64,000 nucleotides of DNA from Akanthomyces muscarius. Taxonomy: Eukaryota; Ascomycota; Sordariomycetes; Hypocreales; Cordycipitaceae. The notes under the pieces are model-generated. The model had not been told where the DNA came from, did no database searches, and was given only the letters and a program-made list of their open reading frames with translations. Shown here in pieces: positions 52,593 to 64,000 of this stretch (the first letter of the stretch is position 1; each line of letters begins with the position of its first letter). Where the stretch lies: positions 6,820,001-6,884,000 of the forward strand of contig NC_079241.1 in NCBI RefSeq assembly GCF_028009165.1. Direction: 5' to 3'. The translations under genes and the position numbers were made by a program.

Positions 52593-54573
52593 TCAACTGG
52601 CCTTGACGGTCTTTGGAAGGCCCATCGCGTGCTCTTTATGTGCGACACCACTTTCATCCGGTTTGTCCTCAGGAATCACAAGGTTGAGGATGACAGCTAC
52701 AAAGCCCGTGACTGCAAATCCCGTTTCCATAACCACCTGGACTGCGCTCAGCAGGCCACCTTTGGCGCCACCACCCTGGTAGGTAAAGAAGAAACTGAAC
52801 CAGTTGGGCACGAGAATTGCTCCCAGACCGGGCGCGAGAGAGCAGGCCAAGATGAATCGGTTTCGGGGAGTAAATTCAATAGTGCTCACGACACGGATAC
52901 CGGATACCGCGACGCTTGCAAACAGAAACGTTGTGACACCACCCAAGACAGGGTCTGGAATGGAAACAAGCGCGGCAGCAATCTTGGCAAAGATGCCAAA
53001 AATGAGCAGCCAGAAACAGGCAAAATATCCAGCCGTCCTGTTGGCGCAGTTCGTCAAAGCAATGACACCGTTATTCTGGGCAAAAACACTCATAGGGGTA
53101 ATGGTACAGAGGCCGGCAAGAAGACCGTTGAGGCCATCTGCGAGCACGCCACCCTGAACGCGAGAATCAAACCCTTTGCCGCTGACCGCCAGCTTGGAAA
53201 CATCGCAAGTCGCAGTAATGTCACCGATTGCTTCCATCAGAATAACCACGTACAGCGCGAGACAGGGCAGCACGGCAGGGCCGTACACGGACAAGGGGTA
53301 AGTCTTGACCCATATGAACGAGACCGCCGGCGCAGCGTCGATTCCTGCAGCGCTAAAGTAGCCAGTGGCCGCGGCAATGATGGAGCCCACCAAAAGGCCA
53401 AGCACAATACTGCATGACCTCATCATGGGAGATCCAAAACGCTCGCACAGAATGATGGTAATGAATGCGCTAAAGCCAAGCCCGATGAACTCTGCGGACC
53501 CCCACGGGAGCGGATGCGGAGCGCTGACGGACGGGCACAGCTGAAAGGGTCCCGAAGCCGGGTGCGACATACAGGGCCCAGCGCCGCCCGCCCAGCTCTG
53601 GAAGCCGGACTGGACGAGCGCGACACCGATGAGCATGACCGTTGGTCCGGTCACCAGTGGCGGGAAGACCTTGCGGAGGTACTTTGGCGGTACAAAGGAA
53701 ATCAGCATCTCCAGCAGCGCTGTAACCATCGTGGTACCGAGGAGGGCGCCGTAGCCTTTGGGACACGGGAGCCTGTTTCCACTGGCATCCGTCTTGCAAT
53801 AACCCGTCTTGTACATTTGGTCGAACACGCCGGAAGCGACGGGGATGGTGTCGAACGAGGTGCCAACAACAGACAGCAGGCCGGTTCCGAGATAATATGA
53901 GCTCATGGGGATCTTGATTCTCGTGATCTGGACGGTCGACAGGATCGCAGTGACAATCAGAGCGGTCGAAACCAGGTACTGCGTGTCGGCGGTGCCCAGG
54001 TTCACGCCCGTCACACCAGACATGAGAATGGGCGGCGTGACGATGCCGGCCAGCATTGCCAGAGCATGCTGCAGGCCCAGGAGCAGGCCAAGCAAGATAG
54101 GCATGTCATCGTTGAGGCCATAAAACGGTCGTGGTCTGGGGTCTTTTTTCATGAACGGCAAGTTCGGTTTGAACAGGAAAACGTAGTCATAGTCGCCAAG
54201 CCAACCTTTCCTAATGTATGCAGTCAGTACCGGGCTAGTGTCGTGTGGCTTTGGACGCCGAGGAAGCGCATAAGCAGCCGACAACAGCAGTGCGCCGTAA
54301 TCACTCGCAGCACGCCGTTGGCGGTTAATATGCCCTTTTGCAGGCTATGCGGCAAAGACCTCGGTGGCTTGCGCTCGGCTTCCACCTAGCAATGACACAA
54401 TCCCCCAAGCGATGACAGCCGGCATAAAGAGAGACAGTGACTTACTTGGTGATGAGGCTTTTCAAGGCTGTTTTAGCCTTGGCATCTATGGTCGGCTTCT
54501 GCGCGTCCGGTGCACGAGACATGCTCTCCTCTGTGCGTGTCGCAAGCACCTCCTCGACGGATGCTTGATCCAT
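52593..54573 (-). CDS. UapA/UapC-like purine (xanthine/uric acid) permease, NAT/NCS2 family
   Basis: Exons 54573-54446 and 54210-52593 give 581 residues, close to UapA-type lengths. The proton-coupled plasma-membrane carrier imports xanthine and uric acid. Exon 1 is a hydrophilic cytosolic N-terminus ending KTALKSLITK; after a long 235-nt intron the frame resumes KGWLGDYDYVFLFKPNLPF, the conserved family opening. About 14 hydrophobic helices follow. The QHALAMLAG motif of helix 1 and the NAT signature QNNGVIALTN (421-430) are present. The last signature position is usually Arg, Lys or Gly and here is Asn430. The C-terminal tail is hydrophilic. The intron is unusually long for this window, but I found no acceptable exon inside it. 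Confidence 0.9.
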
Positions 54574-55885
54574 GGTATATTGACAGGCGTTGCGCAACAA
54601 CAACCATCAACCAACCGATGCTGGCCGTACGGTGCAGCAGAATGAAATGGTTTCAACTCCAAGATGACTGAAAGTTGTGGAATTTGCACCACCGATCACG
54701 CGAGGACAACAAGTGTGGTGGTAAGAAGAGCGCGCATTCAATGCAAGTGCATAAGTGAAATACTGCATTAGCGTGAAAACCAGTTTGCGCGATGTCGGAT
54801 TGGCAGATGAACGGGAAAGGCACACGGTCGCACCTGTATCAATCGCAGCGAATACCAGGGAAAGGGGTTTGCGGACGTTTTTCCGAGAGTCTGGTTTTGT
54901 TTTACCGAAAGAACCGGCTGGCGGTTTGAGCAAGCACGCAGCTGTCGAAAGACGCTCGAATCACAACGTGGCCACGGCACGTTACACCCCAACCACTGGC
55001 TTCGGAGTGCAGCCGAGTTGGGGTGGGTCATTCTCAATGAAGCCTTCTCGGCGAACCCCCACGATTCATACATTGAGCTTACAGAAGGAGACAAAAAGTT
55101 CCAATCCTTTGCTTCCACGTCCAAGATTGACATAGATGGCGACGATGTAGCTCTTCGCAACGGAGCATCGCGGCTCGGCATTGCCACGCCGCGTGTTGCA
55201 GGGAGAGCTGCGAGCTCTATGCCATCTCAAAGGATTGGAGGAAACGATGCAGGGATAGTGAAGACGGTGCAGATTGAGTGGACTGAGGAGCTCGCGCCTT
55301 CAGGTAGCCCGGGAGCAATATAAGCGCTAGAATAGCTCAGGCCAGCCAACAGTGCGCGGAGGGGAAATGCCTGCACAACAGCGGATGCTCAACTTCTGCA
55401 ACTTCCGTGCTTATCAACTTTACCTCAACCTCAACCCTTCCATTACCACAGTTGAATCCACCTGAATCAATTCCATCAGCTCCACCTAGCCATCCATGCT
55501 GGTGGCTTCAAAGTTGACACCGGTTGAAGTCGGTCGCAGACGTACGGGTAGCACAGGGTGATTCTGGGAACACCGGGCAGCCCCGCGCTGGGGTGTAGGC
55601 CGCATGGGCAGGGCAGAATCGGCAATCGATACGAAACTTCGCGAGACGTACAGATACGTACCTGCAGTGGACAATGACACCCACGTTGGCGCTATTGTGG
55701 TGCGTCGCAGCATCCCTGTAAACTGTATCCGTACTGTACGTGACATCTAACTGGAGCCTAAAACGGGACGGTTGAGCATGGCTTCTGAGAATTCAAGATT
55801 CTTATGCACAGTAATAAATCGCTCGTCATCATGTCCGTTGCATATGATTACTCGGCGATATTCTTGACCAAGTCCCCAGACTACA
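54574..55885. other. intergenic region with a long two-strand-open segment
   Basis: 1.3 kb between permease start and the APH-like gene's 3' end. At 54811-55323 the plus strand is open for 171 codons with protein-like content (WVILNEAFS, SYIELTEGDKKFQ, STSKIDIDGDD) but has no ATG near its beginning. The minus strand is also open over 54768-55187. I cannot decide which, if either, is coding. Confidence 0.35.
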
Positions 55886-57150
55886 CTAGTACCCCCAATG
55901 CTCTAAATACGTCTGCAGACGCATCGCAGACTTGTTGCGCGACCGCTCCTTGTCTTCGGCCGACATTCGCTCATGGAGCCGCGGAATCATCCAGTGGAAC
56001 TGCAGAAGCTCCTGACCGAGCCACCACACATCCGACACAATGTCTGCTCCCTCGATGGTAGACGGCCGCTGCGCTCCCTCGGCAGCGAGTGCTACTTCCC
56101 ACGTCTTTCCAACAACAAGGCTCGGCCGGGTCGCCCCAGTGTACCCGTTCAGTATCAAGTCGCGCAGGCCATTCATTGGCTCCGCGACGCCAAGTAAAAG
56201 ACCGTAAAATTCCGGAAACGAATAAAGATACTCGGTCAGCGGGCTGCCGCTATGGCCAAAGTCAAAATCGACAATGGCTTTCAAGTTGTTTGTGGATCGG
56301 TCAAAGAGGATATTAGGAAGAGCTGTTTTGTCGTCAGTATAGTTACACGCGGCTATTGTGCATATCTTCGTACTCGTGATGCCACTTACTGAGGTCTCCA
56401 TGGACAAGAGTGGGCCGATACTCGGGATTTTTAGCAACGAGGGCATCCAGACCATCAGATACAAAAGCGTCTAGACGCTTTCGCAGGTCGGGGGCTTCGG
56501 GGACATGGCGCCAGCCTCCGAGGATATCAATGCCTTCACTTCCGGCGAGGTGCCGAAGGATGACGGCCTTTAAATATTCCCGATATGTAAGATACGGCCC
56601 CCGGTGCGGAAGATGTTCTTGGTGCTTGACAACTCTCCAGCGTCGTTGAAAGTAATGCTGCCATAGCCGGTAATGCTTGCAGGGAGCTCGTGGTCTTGCA
56701 AGGCCTTGGTAACGCGCGCGAGTTGTTTGCAGACGTGGCCGAGCGATTCGTGGCTGAGCGCCTGGACGTCGTCCCACGATACCGCCTCGCCGGTTTTCAA
56801 CTCCTCCAGGATGTAACTAGGAGATGCGGAGCTTGAGGAACCGAGCCCGGAGATGGCCGTGTCATCCCAGCTGAATATTCGAGGGAAGAGCAAAGGGTCG
56901 ATATGAGCGACAAGATGCGCACCACCAAACGCGAGGTGCCTTTCGGAATGGGGCACGTGAATGGCTTGAGCGACGCATCTTTCGGACGTGGCTCACTCTT
57001 GGTAGGCTCGGCAAGGTGTATCATGTACACATGGTTGTTGGTGGCGACACCATCTCGGTGGACGGTCAAGCCGTCGTCAGATATGCCAAATATCCCAGTG
57101 AGAAGATTGGAAATAAAAGGACCGTGGCTGTATTCTTCGGAATTGGGCAT
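55886..57150 (-). pseudogene. APH-family (aminoglycoside/choline kinase-like) phosphotransferase, frameshifted
   Basis: The parts of one phosphotransferase lie in successive frames. Part 1 (from ATG 57150) reads MPNSEEYSHGPFISNLLTGI through CPIPKGTSRLVVRI. Part 2, in another frame, begins around DPLLFPRIFSWDD and runs to STKNIFRTGG. Part 3, in the third frame, goes from PYLTYREYLKAV to the catalytic loop. The first break also seems to lack about 25 residues; the second is a one-base change at a run of five G (near 56600). After an intron (56398-56320, GTAAGT donor), the loop HGDLTLPN and the metal motif IVDFDFGHS follow intact, and the frame runs to 55886. The catalytic end is preserved but the whole cannot be read without two shifts. 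Either a recent pseudogene or base-calling errors. Confidence 0.7.
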
Positions 57151-58139
57151 GGTGGCGTGTTGTCTGATTGGCCCCAGGTGTGAACGTCTTGGCTGAAGAG
57201 CGTTAATACCTTTTCCCGGCTGTTACTACTTGCAGAGCTACCTAGCTTCAATTTATACTTGCTGATCAAGGCCTCGGAAAATTGTCTCTAGATTGCCCGA
57301 AGAAAAGGACAGTTCAAATATCATTCCCAACAAACGCACGAGTACGTCTCAGCCAACAACAATGGCTGATTGGCTGAGATGCCGCCGTCAATATCACGTG
57401 CTTCAGCCTCGTAGGTACTTTTGCGCAGCGCATTTCAATGGTGGCGGATGGGCAAGCGGGTGGAAAATTTATATCGAGAGTCCTCCAGCCTGGCAATTGA
57501 GGTGATTTGCGTCCACGCTGCCTCCGCCCGCCAAGATCCGATGTTTGAGGCTGCCGATCTAACTAGCGGCCCAGGAAGCCGCGGACCCAAATCTAGCTCG
57601 ACAAGAACCAACATTCGACAAGTGAAGAAGCTAAAGGGGCGTACGCCTAGACAATTAATAAACATGGACGCGGCTTTTTTTTACCTTGGCATCTGGCCTA
57701 GTTGCGAGCAAATGGCGAACCTCTCAACTTGTAACATAATCGCCCGCCGAGACTGAAAAGTGCTGACAACAGATGCTGCTGAGGCATGACATCTAAGCTA
57801 CCAGAACGGACATGTTGGGCTGAAAGATGGCGAAGGAAGTAATGGGAGATTAAGTGATACAAGGTGTGAAATACTTGAACTATTTAGTCTGTGATAATAT
57901 AGCACGTTTTCAAATTGATAGACACGAAGCTGCCTTGCTTACAGCGAGCCTTGTACACGCCTACCTCGCCTCCAGGGGCGGCAAGGCGCTGCAAGTGCTG
58001 GGCGGACCTGCCACCAGCCGATGCAACATCCCGCCCCCGTTTGGATCATTCCATGAGCAACGAACCTCCCTCGCGCATCAGCACAGCACTCTAATAAGAA
58101 TAAAACCAACAAGTCATACGTGCTGCATCCCGTTCCGCC
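57151..58139. other. divergent intergenic region
   Basis: About 990 bp between the APH-like gene and the promethin-like gene. Open frames at 57421-57756 start at non-ATG codons and are not called. Confidence 0.5.
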
Positions 58140-58753
58140 ATGTCTGCTCCCCAAGAACGGGCAGAGTCCCTCACTACCAGCGTCCGGCACCACGCCGTCG
58201 ACGCCTACACCTACGCCCAGCGCTCCCTCGATCGTGTCATCGATCCCGCCACGCAGCGCAAAGCCTATGATGCCTCGCACGCTTTAGCCTCGACACGGCC
58301 CTTTTTCTTTGTGCGTTGTCTACTCTTGCCGAAAAAAAAAAGTCCTCATATCACTGACAAGAATAAAAGTCCGCCGCAGCCACACTCCTCTTCTTCTCCG
58401 CGCTGCCCATCCTGCTCTTCGCCACCTTTGCCCTCTCCGTCGCCGCCATGGCCGTCGGCGGCAGCATCCTCTTTGCTCTCTTCTGGCTCGCCCTCGGCGT
58501 CCTCGTCCTCGTGCCAACGCTCGGCGTCACCACCTGCCTCGCGCTGCTGGTCTGGGCCTGGGCCGCGGGCAGCTTCGTCGTCGGCCGCGCCGCGTACCGT
58601 GCCGCCGTCTCGTGGGGTGATGATGCCAGCCGCCACCAGCGCGCGACGGACACGAAAGGGCAGCAGTTCAAGCAGCCGCCGCCTGTGCCGCAGGTTCGGC
58701 CCGAAAAGAAGACGGCCAACGGCAATGGTCATGAGGTTACTGCCACTGGGTAA
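58140..58753 (+). CDS. promethin-like small membrane protein (possible lipid-droplet organiser)
   Basis: Exons 58140-58310 and 58370-58753 (59-nt intron, GTGCGT donor) give 184 residues. The first 55 residues are soluble and helical. Four closely spaced hydrophobic stretches follow: AAATLLFFSALPILLFATFA, LSVAAMAVGGSILFALFWLA, LGVLVLVPTLGVTTCLALLV and WAWAAGSFVVGRAAY. The tail is polar and Lys/Gln/Pro-rich. The SALPILLF hairpin resembles the promethin family (seipin partners LDAF1 and yeast Ldo16/Ldo45). I base the name on this pattern only; another small ER protein is possible. The exon join was set by phase: AG at 58368-58369 keeps the hydrophobic frame, the later AG does not. It is convergent with Rpt2, 293 bp apart. 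Confidence 0.65.
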
Positions 58754-59046
58754 AGACGACCAGGTGTAAGTAGTTGAGGCGGCTAAGGGGAGGCGTGAAA
58801 ATGGCAGCTACTGGCTTCGCGGAGAATAAAATGGTAATGATGAATGGGCGGAGGATGGAGTGATGATATAGATATATCCAGATTGCAAGACTAGCTCGCA
58901 GACGTAATATAATTCACGTACACACCAGTGTTGGGCGTTTTCTCATATCACAGTGCTTTCAGTCACAGTACAGCCCATTTCGAAACATCTATATTATCGT
59001 CTATCGAAGAACCCCATCCACTGTTCCGCTAGTGGCACACTGCCAA

Positions 59047-60600
59047 TTACAAGTACAGGCCCTCTGGCTCACCCTCCTGCTTCGTCTTGAGCACACGCTC
59101 CCTGGCCGTGCGGAAATCCGCCATCTGCACGCGCATGCGACGCTCGCGCAGCGCCATCATACCCGCCTCGGAGCAGATGGCCTTGATGTCGGCACCGGAC
59201 AGGTCGTCCTTTTGCGAAATAAACTCCTCCAACTCGACGTCGGTGTTTAGGCTCATCTTGGACGTATGCAGGGTGAAAATCTTTCGCTTCGTGTTGGTGT
59301 CGGGGTTCTCGAATAGAATTTTGCGGTCGATACGGCCGGGACGAATCAGGGCCGGGTCCAGCGTTTCGATCTTGTTGGTCGCCATGATGACCTTGACGTC
59401 GCCGCGGTCGTCGAAACCGTCTAGCTGGTTGAGCAGCTCCAACATGGTTCGCTGGACTTCGCGCTCACCGCCGGATGTAGAGTCGTATCGCTTCGTACCA
59501 ATGGCATCAATCTCATCAATAAACACAATAGAGGGTGCGTTTTCTCCAGCAACCTAGATGGGTTAGTGATACAAGTACCAAATGAGCTGAGTTTTTGAGT
59601 TTCTTACCTGGAACAATTGTCGGACCAAGCGTGGGCCATCACCAAGATATTTTTGAATCAGCTCACTGCCCACAATACGCAGGAAGGTTGCTGATGTTTG
59701 GTTTGCCACCGCCTTGGCCAGCAGTGTTTTACCGGTACCCGGCGCACCATACAGAATGACACCCTTGGGCGGCTTGATACCCATTTCTTCGTACAACTCG
59801 GGGTGCAGCAGCGGCAGCTCGACCGACTCGCGCACTTCTTGAATTTGCTGCTCCAGACCTCCAATATCGGCGTATGACTCCGTCGGTGCCTTGTCCAGCT
59901 TCATGACGCTAACAAGAGGATCGGCATCGTCTGTGAGCACGCCGACAATGCTGACGCTCTTGTGGTGCAAGAGGACACTGGCGCCAGGCTCGAGGAGGTC
60001 CTTGTCGACAAAGCTCATGATGCTGACGTAGTATTCAGGCCCGGTCGTGCTACTAACAATGGCGTGATCGTCGTCAATCAGCTCCTCCAGCGTGCCCACG
60101 CCCATCGGGCTGCCACGCATATCGTCAACCCGGCTGCGCTCGTCGGCGTTTCTGTCGGCGTCGGCTTCCGAAGCGACTACCTGACCCTCCTTCGCGGCCT
60201 TGGCCTTGCGCAGGCGCTCCTGGTTCTCGACGTACTCCTCCTCGAGCAGCAGATGATCGTGAATGCGCTGCATGCGGAGCAGGCGCAGCTTGCATCGACT
60301 GGTGGGGAAGACGGCGGGCAGCTTGGCGGCGGCGCTGGTGCCGCCCTGCTTACGCTTCTTGCGGCCGACTCGGGTCGTGGGCCTTGGGGGAGGCTCGTAC
60401 TTGGGCTTATCTTTCTGTTGCGCGGGTTAGTCGGGGGGCTCCAATGCATCAGATAATTGTCCATCAGAGTTTCCATACCTTCTTATCCTTGTCCTCTCTT
60501 CCATCTCCGCCTCCCATGCCAGATTGACCTTGGCCCTGCGAGATCGGTTAGCAAACATTGCCTCGCCACTGGTGAAGCTACGGCAGAAAGAGCTTACCAT
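59047..60600 (-). CDS. RPT2: 26S proteasome regulatory ATPase Rpt2
   Basis: Four coding exons: 60600-60598 (the ATG alone), 60535-60479, 60414-59608 and 59553-59047, for 457 residues. Rpt2 is one of six AAA ATPases in the proteasome base that unfold substrates and open the 20S gate. The spliced start reads [16 protein letters not shown], an N-myristoylation signal (Gly2) as known for Rpt2. [10 protein letters not shown] and [20 protein letters not shown] are the family's conserved front. AAA motifs: Walker A GAPGTGKT, Walker [12 protein letters not shown], and arginine-finger region RPGRIDRK. It ends EGLYL, the HbYX-type gate-opening tail. The first intron follows directly after the start codon. 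High confidence. Confidence 0.95.
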
Positions 60601-61201
60601 CTTGGCTGGTCAAGCTCGGTGAGCTTGCAATAATCACCAAAAAAGGGTGTATGGGCGCAAAATTGAGTATCAACTATTCTGCGGGCCGATGGGTGTCGCG
60701 TTGATGCAATTCGCTGCGATAAAGTGAGATGAGAAGGACATGGATGACGGGAGACGTAGCGCCGTGTCGCTATCAGGCGCCAGCGACCGCGACAGCTCCA
60801 GCGAGTCACGTGCGGCAGCCAGCATCTCCTGACTAAGCTAACCATCCAAACATGCTCAGTGCGCGGAAGGACCTGGAACAGTTCTCCTACTAATAAGGAA
60901 AAGATTTGATGAAAAAAGGAATTAAATTTATTTACTCAACAGGAGACTCTTGGTCTAAGAAAGATGTGTGCTGTGAAATAGAGACTATTTATGTGTCTCA
61001 CGGAATCGACACATGCAAAATCAATGAAGCAAATCCGAACCATGAAATAATGCCAACTTCACCTCTTGCAGCATTAGGTATCCATAAAACACCAAACACG
61101 AAATGCTTAATATACATAAAAGCCTGTGGCGGCATCAATGAATCTAAGATAAGAACCCCCCCTTGTGCAGCCCAGTTTTAGCCTATCATTCTACTACTGT
61201 C
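60601..61201. other. intergenic region, Rpt2 promoter / GH72 3' side
   Basis: 601 bp. Its right part (60880-61180) is A-rich, probably the 3' untranslated region of the GH72 gene. No gene seen. Confidence 0.6.
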
Positions 61202-62908
61202 TTACAGAGTAAGGAGGGCAGCCATGGCGACGACACCGGCGGCGAGGATGCCAGAGGGAGCAGTGCGAACACCAAAGTTCTCCTTGCTGCCGCTGCCGCT
61301 GCCGCTGCTGCTACCACCGGTCGACTTGGGGGCGGCAACGTTGCTGGTAGCAGTAGCGACGGCCTTGTTCTGCTCCTTGGCGTCGCTGAGGCTCTTCTGG
61401 CAGTTGGAGGCGGTGCTGCCCTTCTGGAGCTTGGCGCCCTTCCAGCCGCAAGCGTCAGTAGACTTGCCGTTGGCCTCGTAGTAGGCGTTGAGCACAAAAG
61501 ACAGCTTCTCCTTGGGAGAGCACATGCTGTAAGCACCGTAGTTGCCGAGCTTGGTGACGCCGTTGATGCCGGCGCAGATCTTGGGGTTGGCGCCGCAGAC
61601 GTTGCCAAAGAGGTCGCCGTAGCTCTTCTCGTCGAGGTTGTCGGAGACGACGCAGTCGAGAGAGTCAGCCATGCACTTGCAGAGGTCCTTGTCGGGAGTA
61701 GGAGGGAGCTGAGCAGCCGCCATCCAAGCCTTGGAGACGTCAGGGCAAGTGGCAGCCTTGCCTGCGGGGCTGTACTTGTCCATGTCAATACCCTTGGGGT
61801 CGGCAGCAGCGTGAGCCTTCTTCAGGGCATCGTAGTCATCCTGCTTCTCAGCAGAACCATCGCTGATCTTGACAACACCTGAGATTTGATATTAGCTTGG
61901 ACTGGTTTAGCCTCTGTGAGTCAGCACAACGTACCATAATCGTTCTCCTCCTGGAAGTACATGTAGACGAGGCCACCGCTGAAGACGCCGGTCATGTCGT
62001 CGCTGTAGAGAGCAGTGGTTTCGTCCCACTTGCGGCCCTTGGCGCCGTTGGGCAGGTTGCAACCGTATTCGGCCATGAAGACGGGAACGCTGAAGTCTTG
62101 GAAGAATTTGACCTGCTGGTCGTAGCCAGACTCCTGCATGGAGCTCTTGCCGCACCAGGAGTAGATGTTGTAGCCCCAGAAGTCAATGGATTCCTCAGAC
62201 TTGCCGCAGTTGAAGTAGTCGGCAATTTCGGCGCGAATGTCCTTGTCGTCGTTGGCAGCATAACCGACACCGATCCAGCGCTTGTTGTTGTCCTTGATGT
62301 ACTTCTTGGTGTCGCGAACGGCGGCCTTGACGTAGGCGGAAGCGCCGGTGTTGTTGGCAGAGTTGCTGACTTCGTTGCCGGCGAAGAAACCAACAACGTT
62401 GGAGTACTTGCTCATCTCGTCAACGACAGCCTTGTAGCGCTCATACAGCTCAGTGTTCCACTGGGGGTCGTCGCGGTTGATGGAGGTGGCGGGCTCGGAG
62501 AGATCGGAGACGACATAGATGCCGGCATCTTGGAGGAGACCCATGCAGTAGGTATGGTCCTCCTTGGGGTCAATGGCGTAGGTTCGGATGATGTTGATGT
62601 TGAGATCCTGGAGGTAGGGGACATCGCGCTTGCAGGCGTCCTTGTCGGCGAGGGGGTCCATGTACTTTGCAGTAGGGTCAGACTTGGCGCCAGCAGCGCC
62701 AATGTCGCGCTGGTAGGCAATACCCTTCATGAAGAACTGGGTGCCGTTGGGGTAGAAGAACTTGGAGCCCTAAAGAAGACAGAATATTTAGCATTGTGTT
62801 GGGATATGTGCGCGGTTGGTAGCGTTGACTAACCTTGGCGATGATGGAGGGCAGGTCGGCAGCAGAGGCCGCGCCGGCGAGGGCGAGGAGGGAAACAGCG
62901 GACTTCAT
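61202..62908 (-). CDS. GPI-anchored 1,3-beta-glucanosyltransferase (GH72 with CBM43), Gel/Gas family
   Basis: Exons 62908-62834, 62769-61935 and 61878-61202 encode 528 residues. The enzyme cuts and rejoins beta-1,3-glucan chains at the outer face of the plasma membrane during wall growth. There is a signal peptide (MKSAVSLLALAGAASA), then the GH72 barrel from FFYPNGTQFFMKGIAYQ. Acid/base Glu158 lies in AGNEVSN and nucleophile Glu259 in MAEYGCN. A Cys-rich CBM43/X8 module follows at about 370-465 (CKCMADSLDC, LFGNVCG). The end is Ser/Gly-rich followed by a hydrophobic GPI-attachment tail (ILAAGVVAMAALLTL). Introns are 64 and 56 nt and both joints match the family. Expression is probably strong: the leader beyond 62909 is CT-rich on the coding strand. 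Confidence 0.94.
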
Positions 62909-64000
62909 CTTTTCGAGATTCGCAGTAGGTATATTGGATATCGGTCAACGAGATTCGGGTTCGGAAAAAGAAATTGGTAGGAAATTTGTAACGCGGTGTG
63001 TGTGTAAATGAGTGTAAGAAACGGCTGAATTTGAATGAGGAAGCCAACCCCCAAATAGAGTAAATAAATAAAAAAGCGAGAGAGAGACGGAAAGACAATA
63101 ATGAAGAAGGAGGGAAAGAAGGGAAAAGAGGTCAGAAACGAAGCTATACAAATATCAGCAAACGGAGAGCGAGGGACGGGACGGGGCAGCTGGGCAGAGG
63201 CTGGGCAGGCGGCCAGGGTACGCTCAAGTCTGCAACACCAAGGCTGGCCCAGACTCGAGCCCAGACGGTAGCGCCGCAGGACGGTGGAGTTGGCCTTGTT
63301 GGACGACAGGCGTGCGGGCCTGGCGCTGCCGCATGTTCCTGGCACTAGCCGGATGTGTGGGAGCACCGCGGGGCTAATCAGGTGGGATTGTGGCATTCTA
63401 TTAATTGTTATTATTAGCCAGACAGCGCCAAAGACGACGTCGAGCAGGGGAAGAGGCAGAGCCGGACAGGGTTGGGTACAGCGGGCTAAGGAGCGTCCCG
63501 CAGAGGTTGAATTGCGCCAAGGAGCCCTGAAAGGGCGCTATAAACAACAGCATCGCAGCGCGCACCTCGCTGTAAAGCCCACTGTAACTTGTTAGCGCTG
63601 CCCAGGGAATGTCCAACGCTCTGCAGCACCCACCATCTTTTTGAGGCAAACGGCAAACTTTCCACAACACAAGCCTTCATCCTTTGACAGGGCCCCCTGT
63701 CTAGCCTCAGATGGCAACGATATTAGACTGCAACCAAAAAAGCCCGTCTGCAATTTCACAGCCTGCGCTGAAGCCTGAAGCTACAAGTCATCACCGTCTG
63801 CCCCTGCCGCCGTCCAACACGTGCGAGCCGTTTTCCCGAGCAAAGCCATCACTTTACAGTACTCATCAGCACCAGAGTGCCAAGGGAGGCTTTGCTCGTG
63901 AACTAATCTTGGCCAGAAAAGGTCGGCGGGCTTTGTGGCCACCGAGCCTAATTTTTCATTGTCCGTATTGACCCACAGACGCAAGGTACAGGAATCCGTC
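62909..64000. other. GH72 promoter and leader; right-hand end of window
   Basis: The minus strand just upstream of the GH72 ATG is pyrimidine-rich (to about 63140), consistent with a long transcript leader and promoter. Beyond 63400 I see only short frames, several starting at non-ATG codons. No gene can be supported up to the window edge. Confidence 0.5.

Noticed and set aside
57421..57756. 111-codon plus-strand frame
   Set aside because: Begins with a TTG, has no recognised features, and no upstream exon could be found.

Overview
This window is genomic DNA of a filamentous ascomycete, most likely a Sordariomycete and possibly Hypocreales (an inference from gene content; no marker fixes the genus). 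The evidence is short GT-AG introns of about 50-110 nt with CTAAC/CTGAC-like branch points, intergenic spaces of 0.1-2 kb, and typical fungal families: DUF7730, LysM, GH72/CBM43, UapA-type permease, Mso1, Vps55, Gyp7 and Crb2/Rad9. Exon structures were built by hand from splice signals, reading phase and family motifs. No tRNA, rRNA or CRISPR was found. About 25 protein genes, two decayed genes and one gene relic are described.

Layout. 1-6.8 kb: 3' part of a giant Q/P/G-rich repeat protein, an endonuclease III-like DNA glycosylase, and aminopeptidase P. 7.5-8.7 kb: a DUF7730 protein. 8.8-18.5 kb: four genes for secreted proteins, namely a five-LysM protein, a divergently transcribed CBM18-GH18 chitinase ending in KDEL, an astacin-like metalloprotease, and a large SGNH hydrolase. 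This is the most striking part of the window and looks like a chitin-binding/chitin-processing neighbourhood. 18.7-30 kb is accessory-looking: an orphan protein, a divergent MFS transporter/P450 pair, a decayed kinase, an unrecognised gene relic, and a newly assembled three-exon membrane protein.

30-35.6 kb: a Crb2/Rad9-like checkpoint mediator with tandem BRCT domains, then an aldehyde dehydrogenase. 37-40 kb: a small secreted protein, an AT-rich possible LTR remnant, and an orphan Hint (Vint-like) autoprocessing domain. 41.3-54.6 kb is housekeeping: Gyp7 Rab-GAP, Mso1-like exocytosis protein, Mak16, Vps55, bifunctional p-aminobenzoate synthase, and a UapA-type purine permease. 55.9-57.2 kb: a frameshifted APH-family kinase. 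58-64 kb: a promethin-like membrane protein, proteasome ATPase Rpt2 and a GPI-anchored GH72 glucanosyltransferase.

How they fit together: LysM proteins bind chitin, the GH18 would cut it, and the protease and esterase-like enzyme would act in the same secretory or extracellular space. At the far right, Gel-type GH72 remodels beta-1,3-glucan at the wall. The Mso1, Gyp7 and Vps55 genes all serve vesicle traffic, but their proximity looks incidental.
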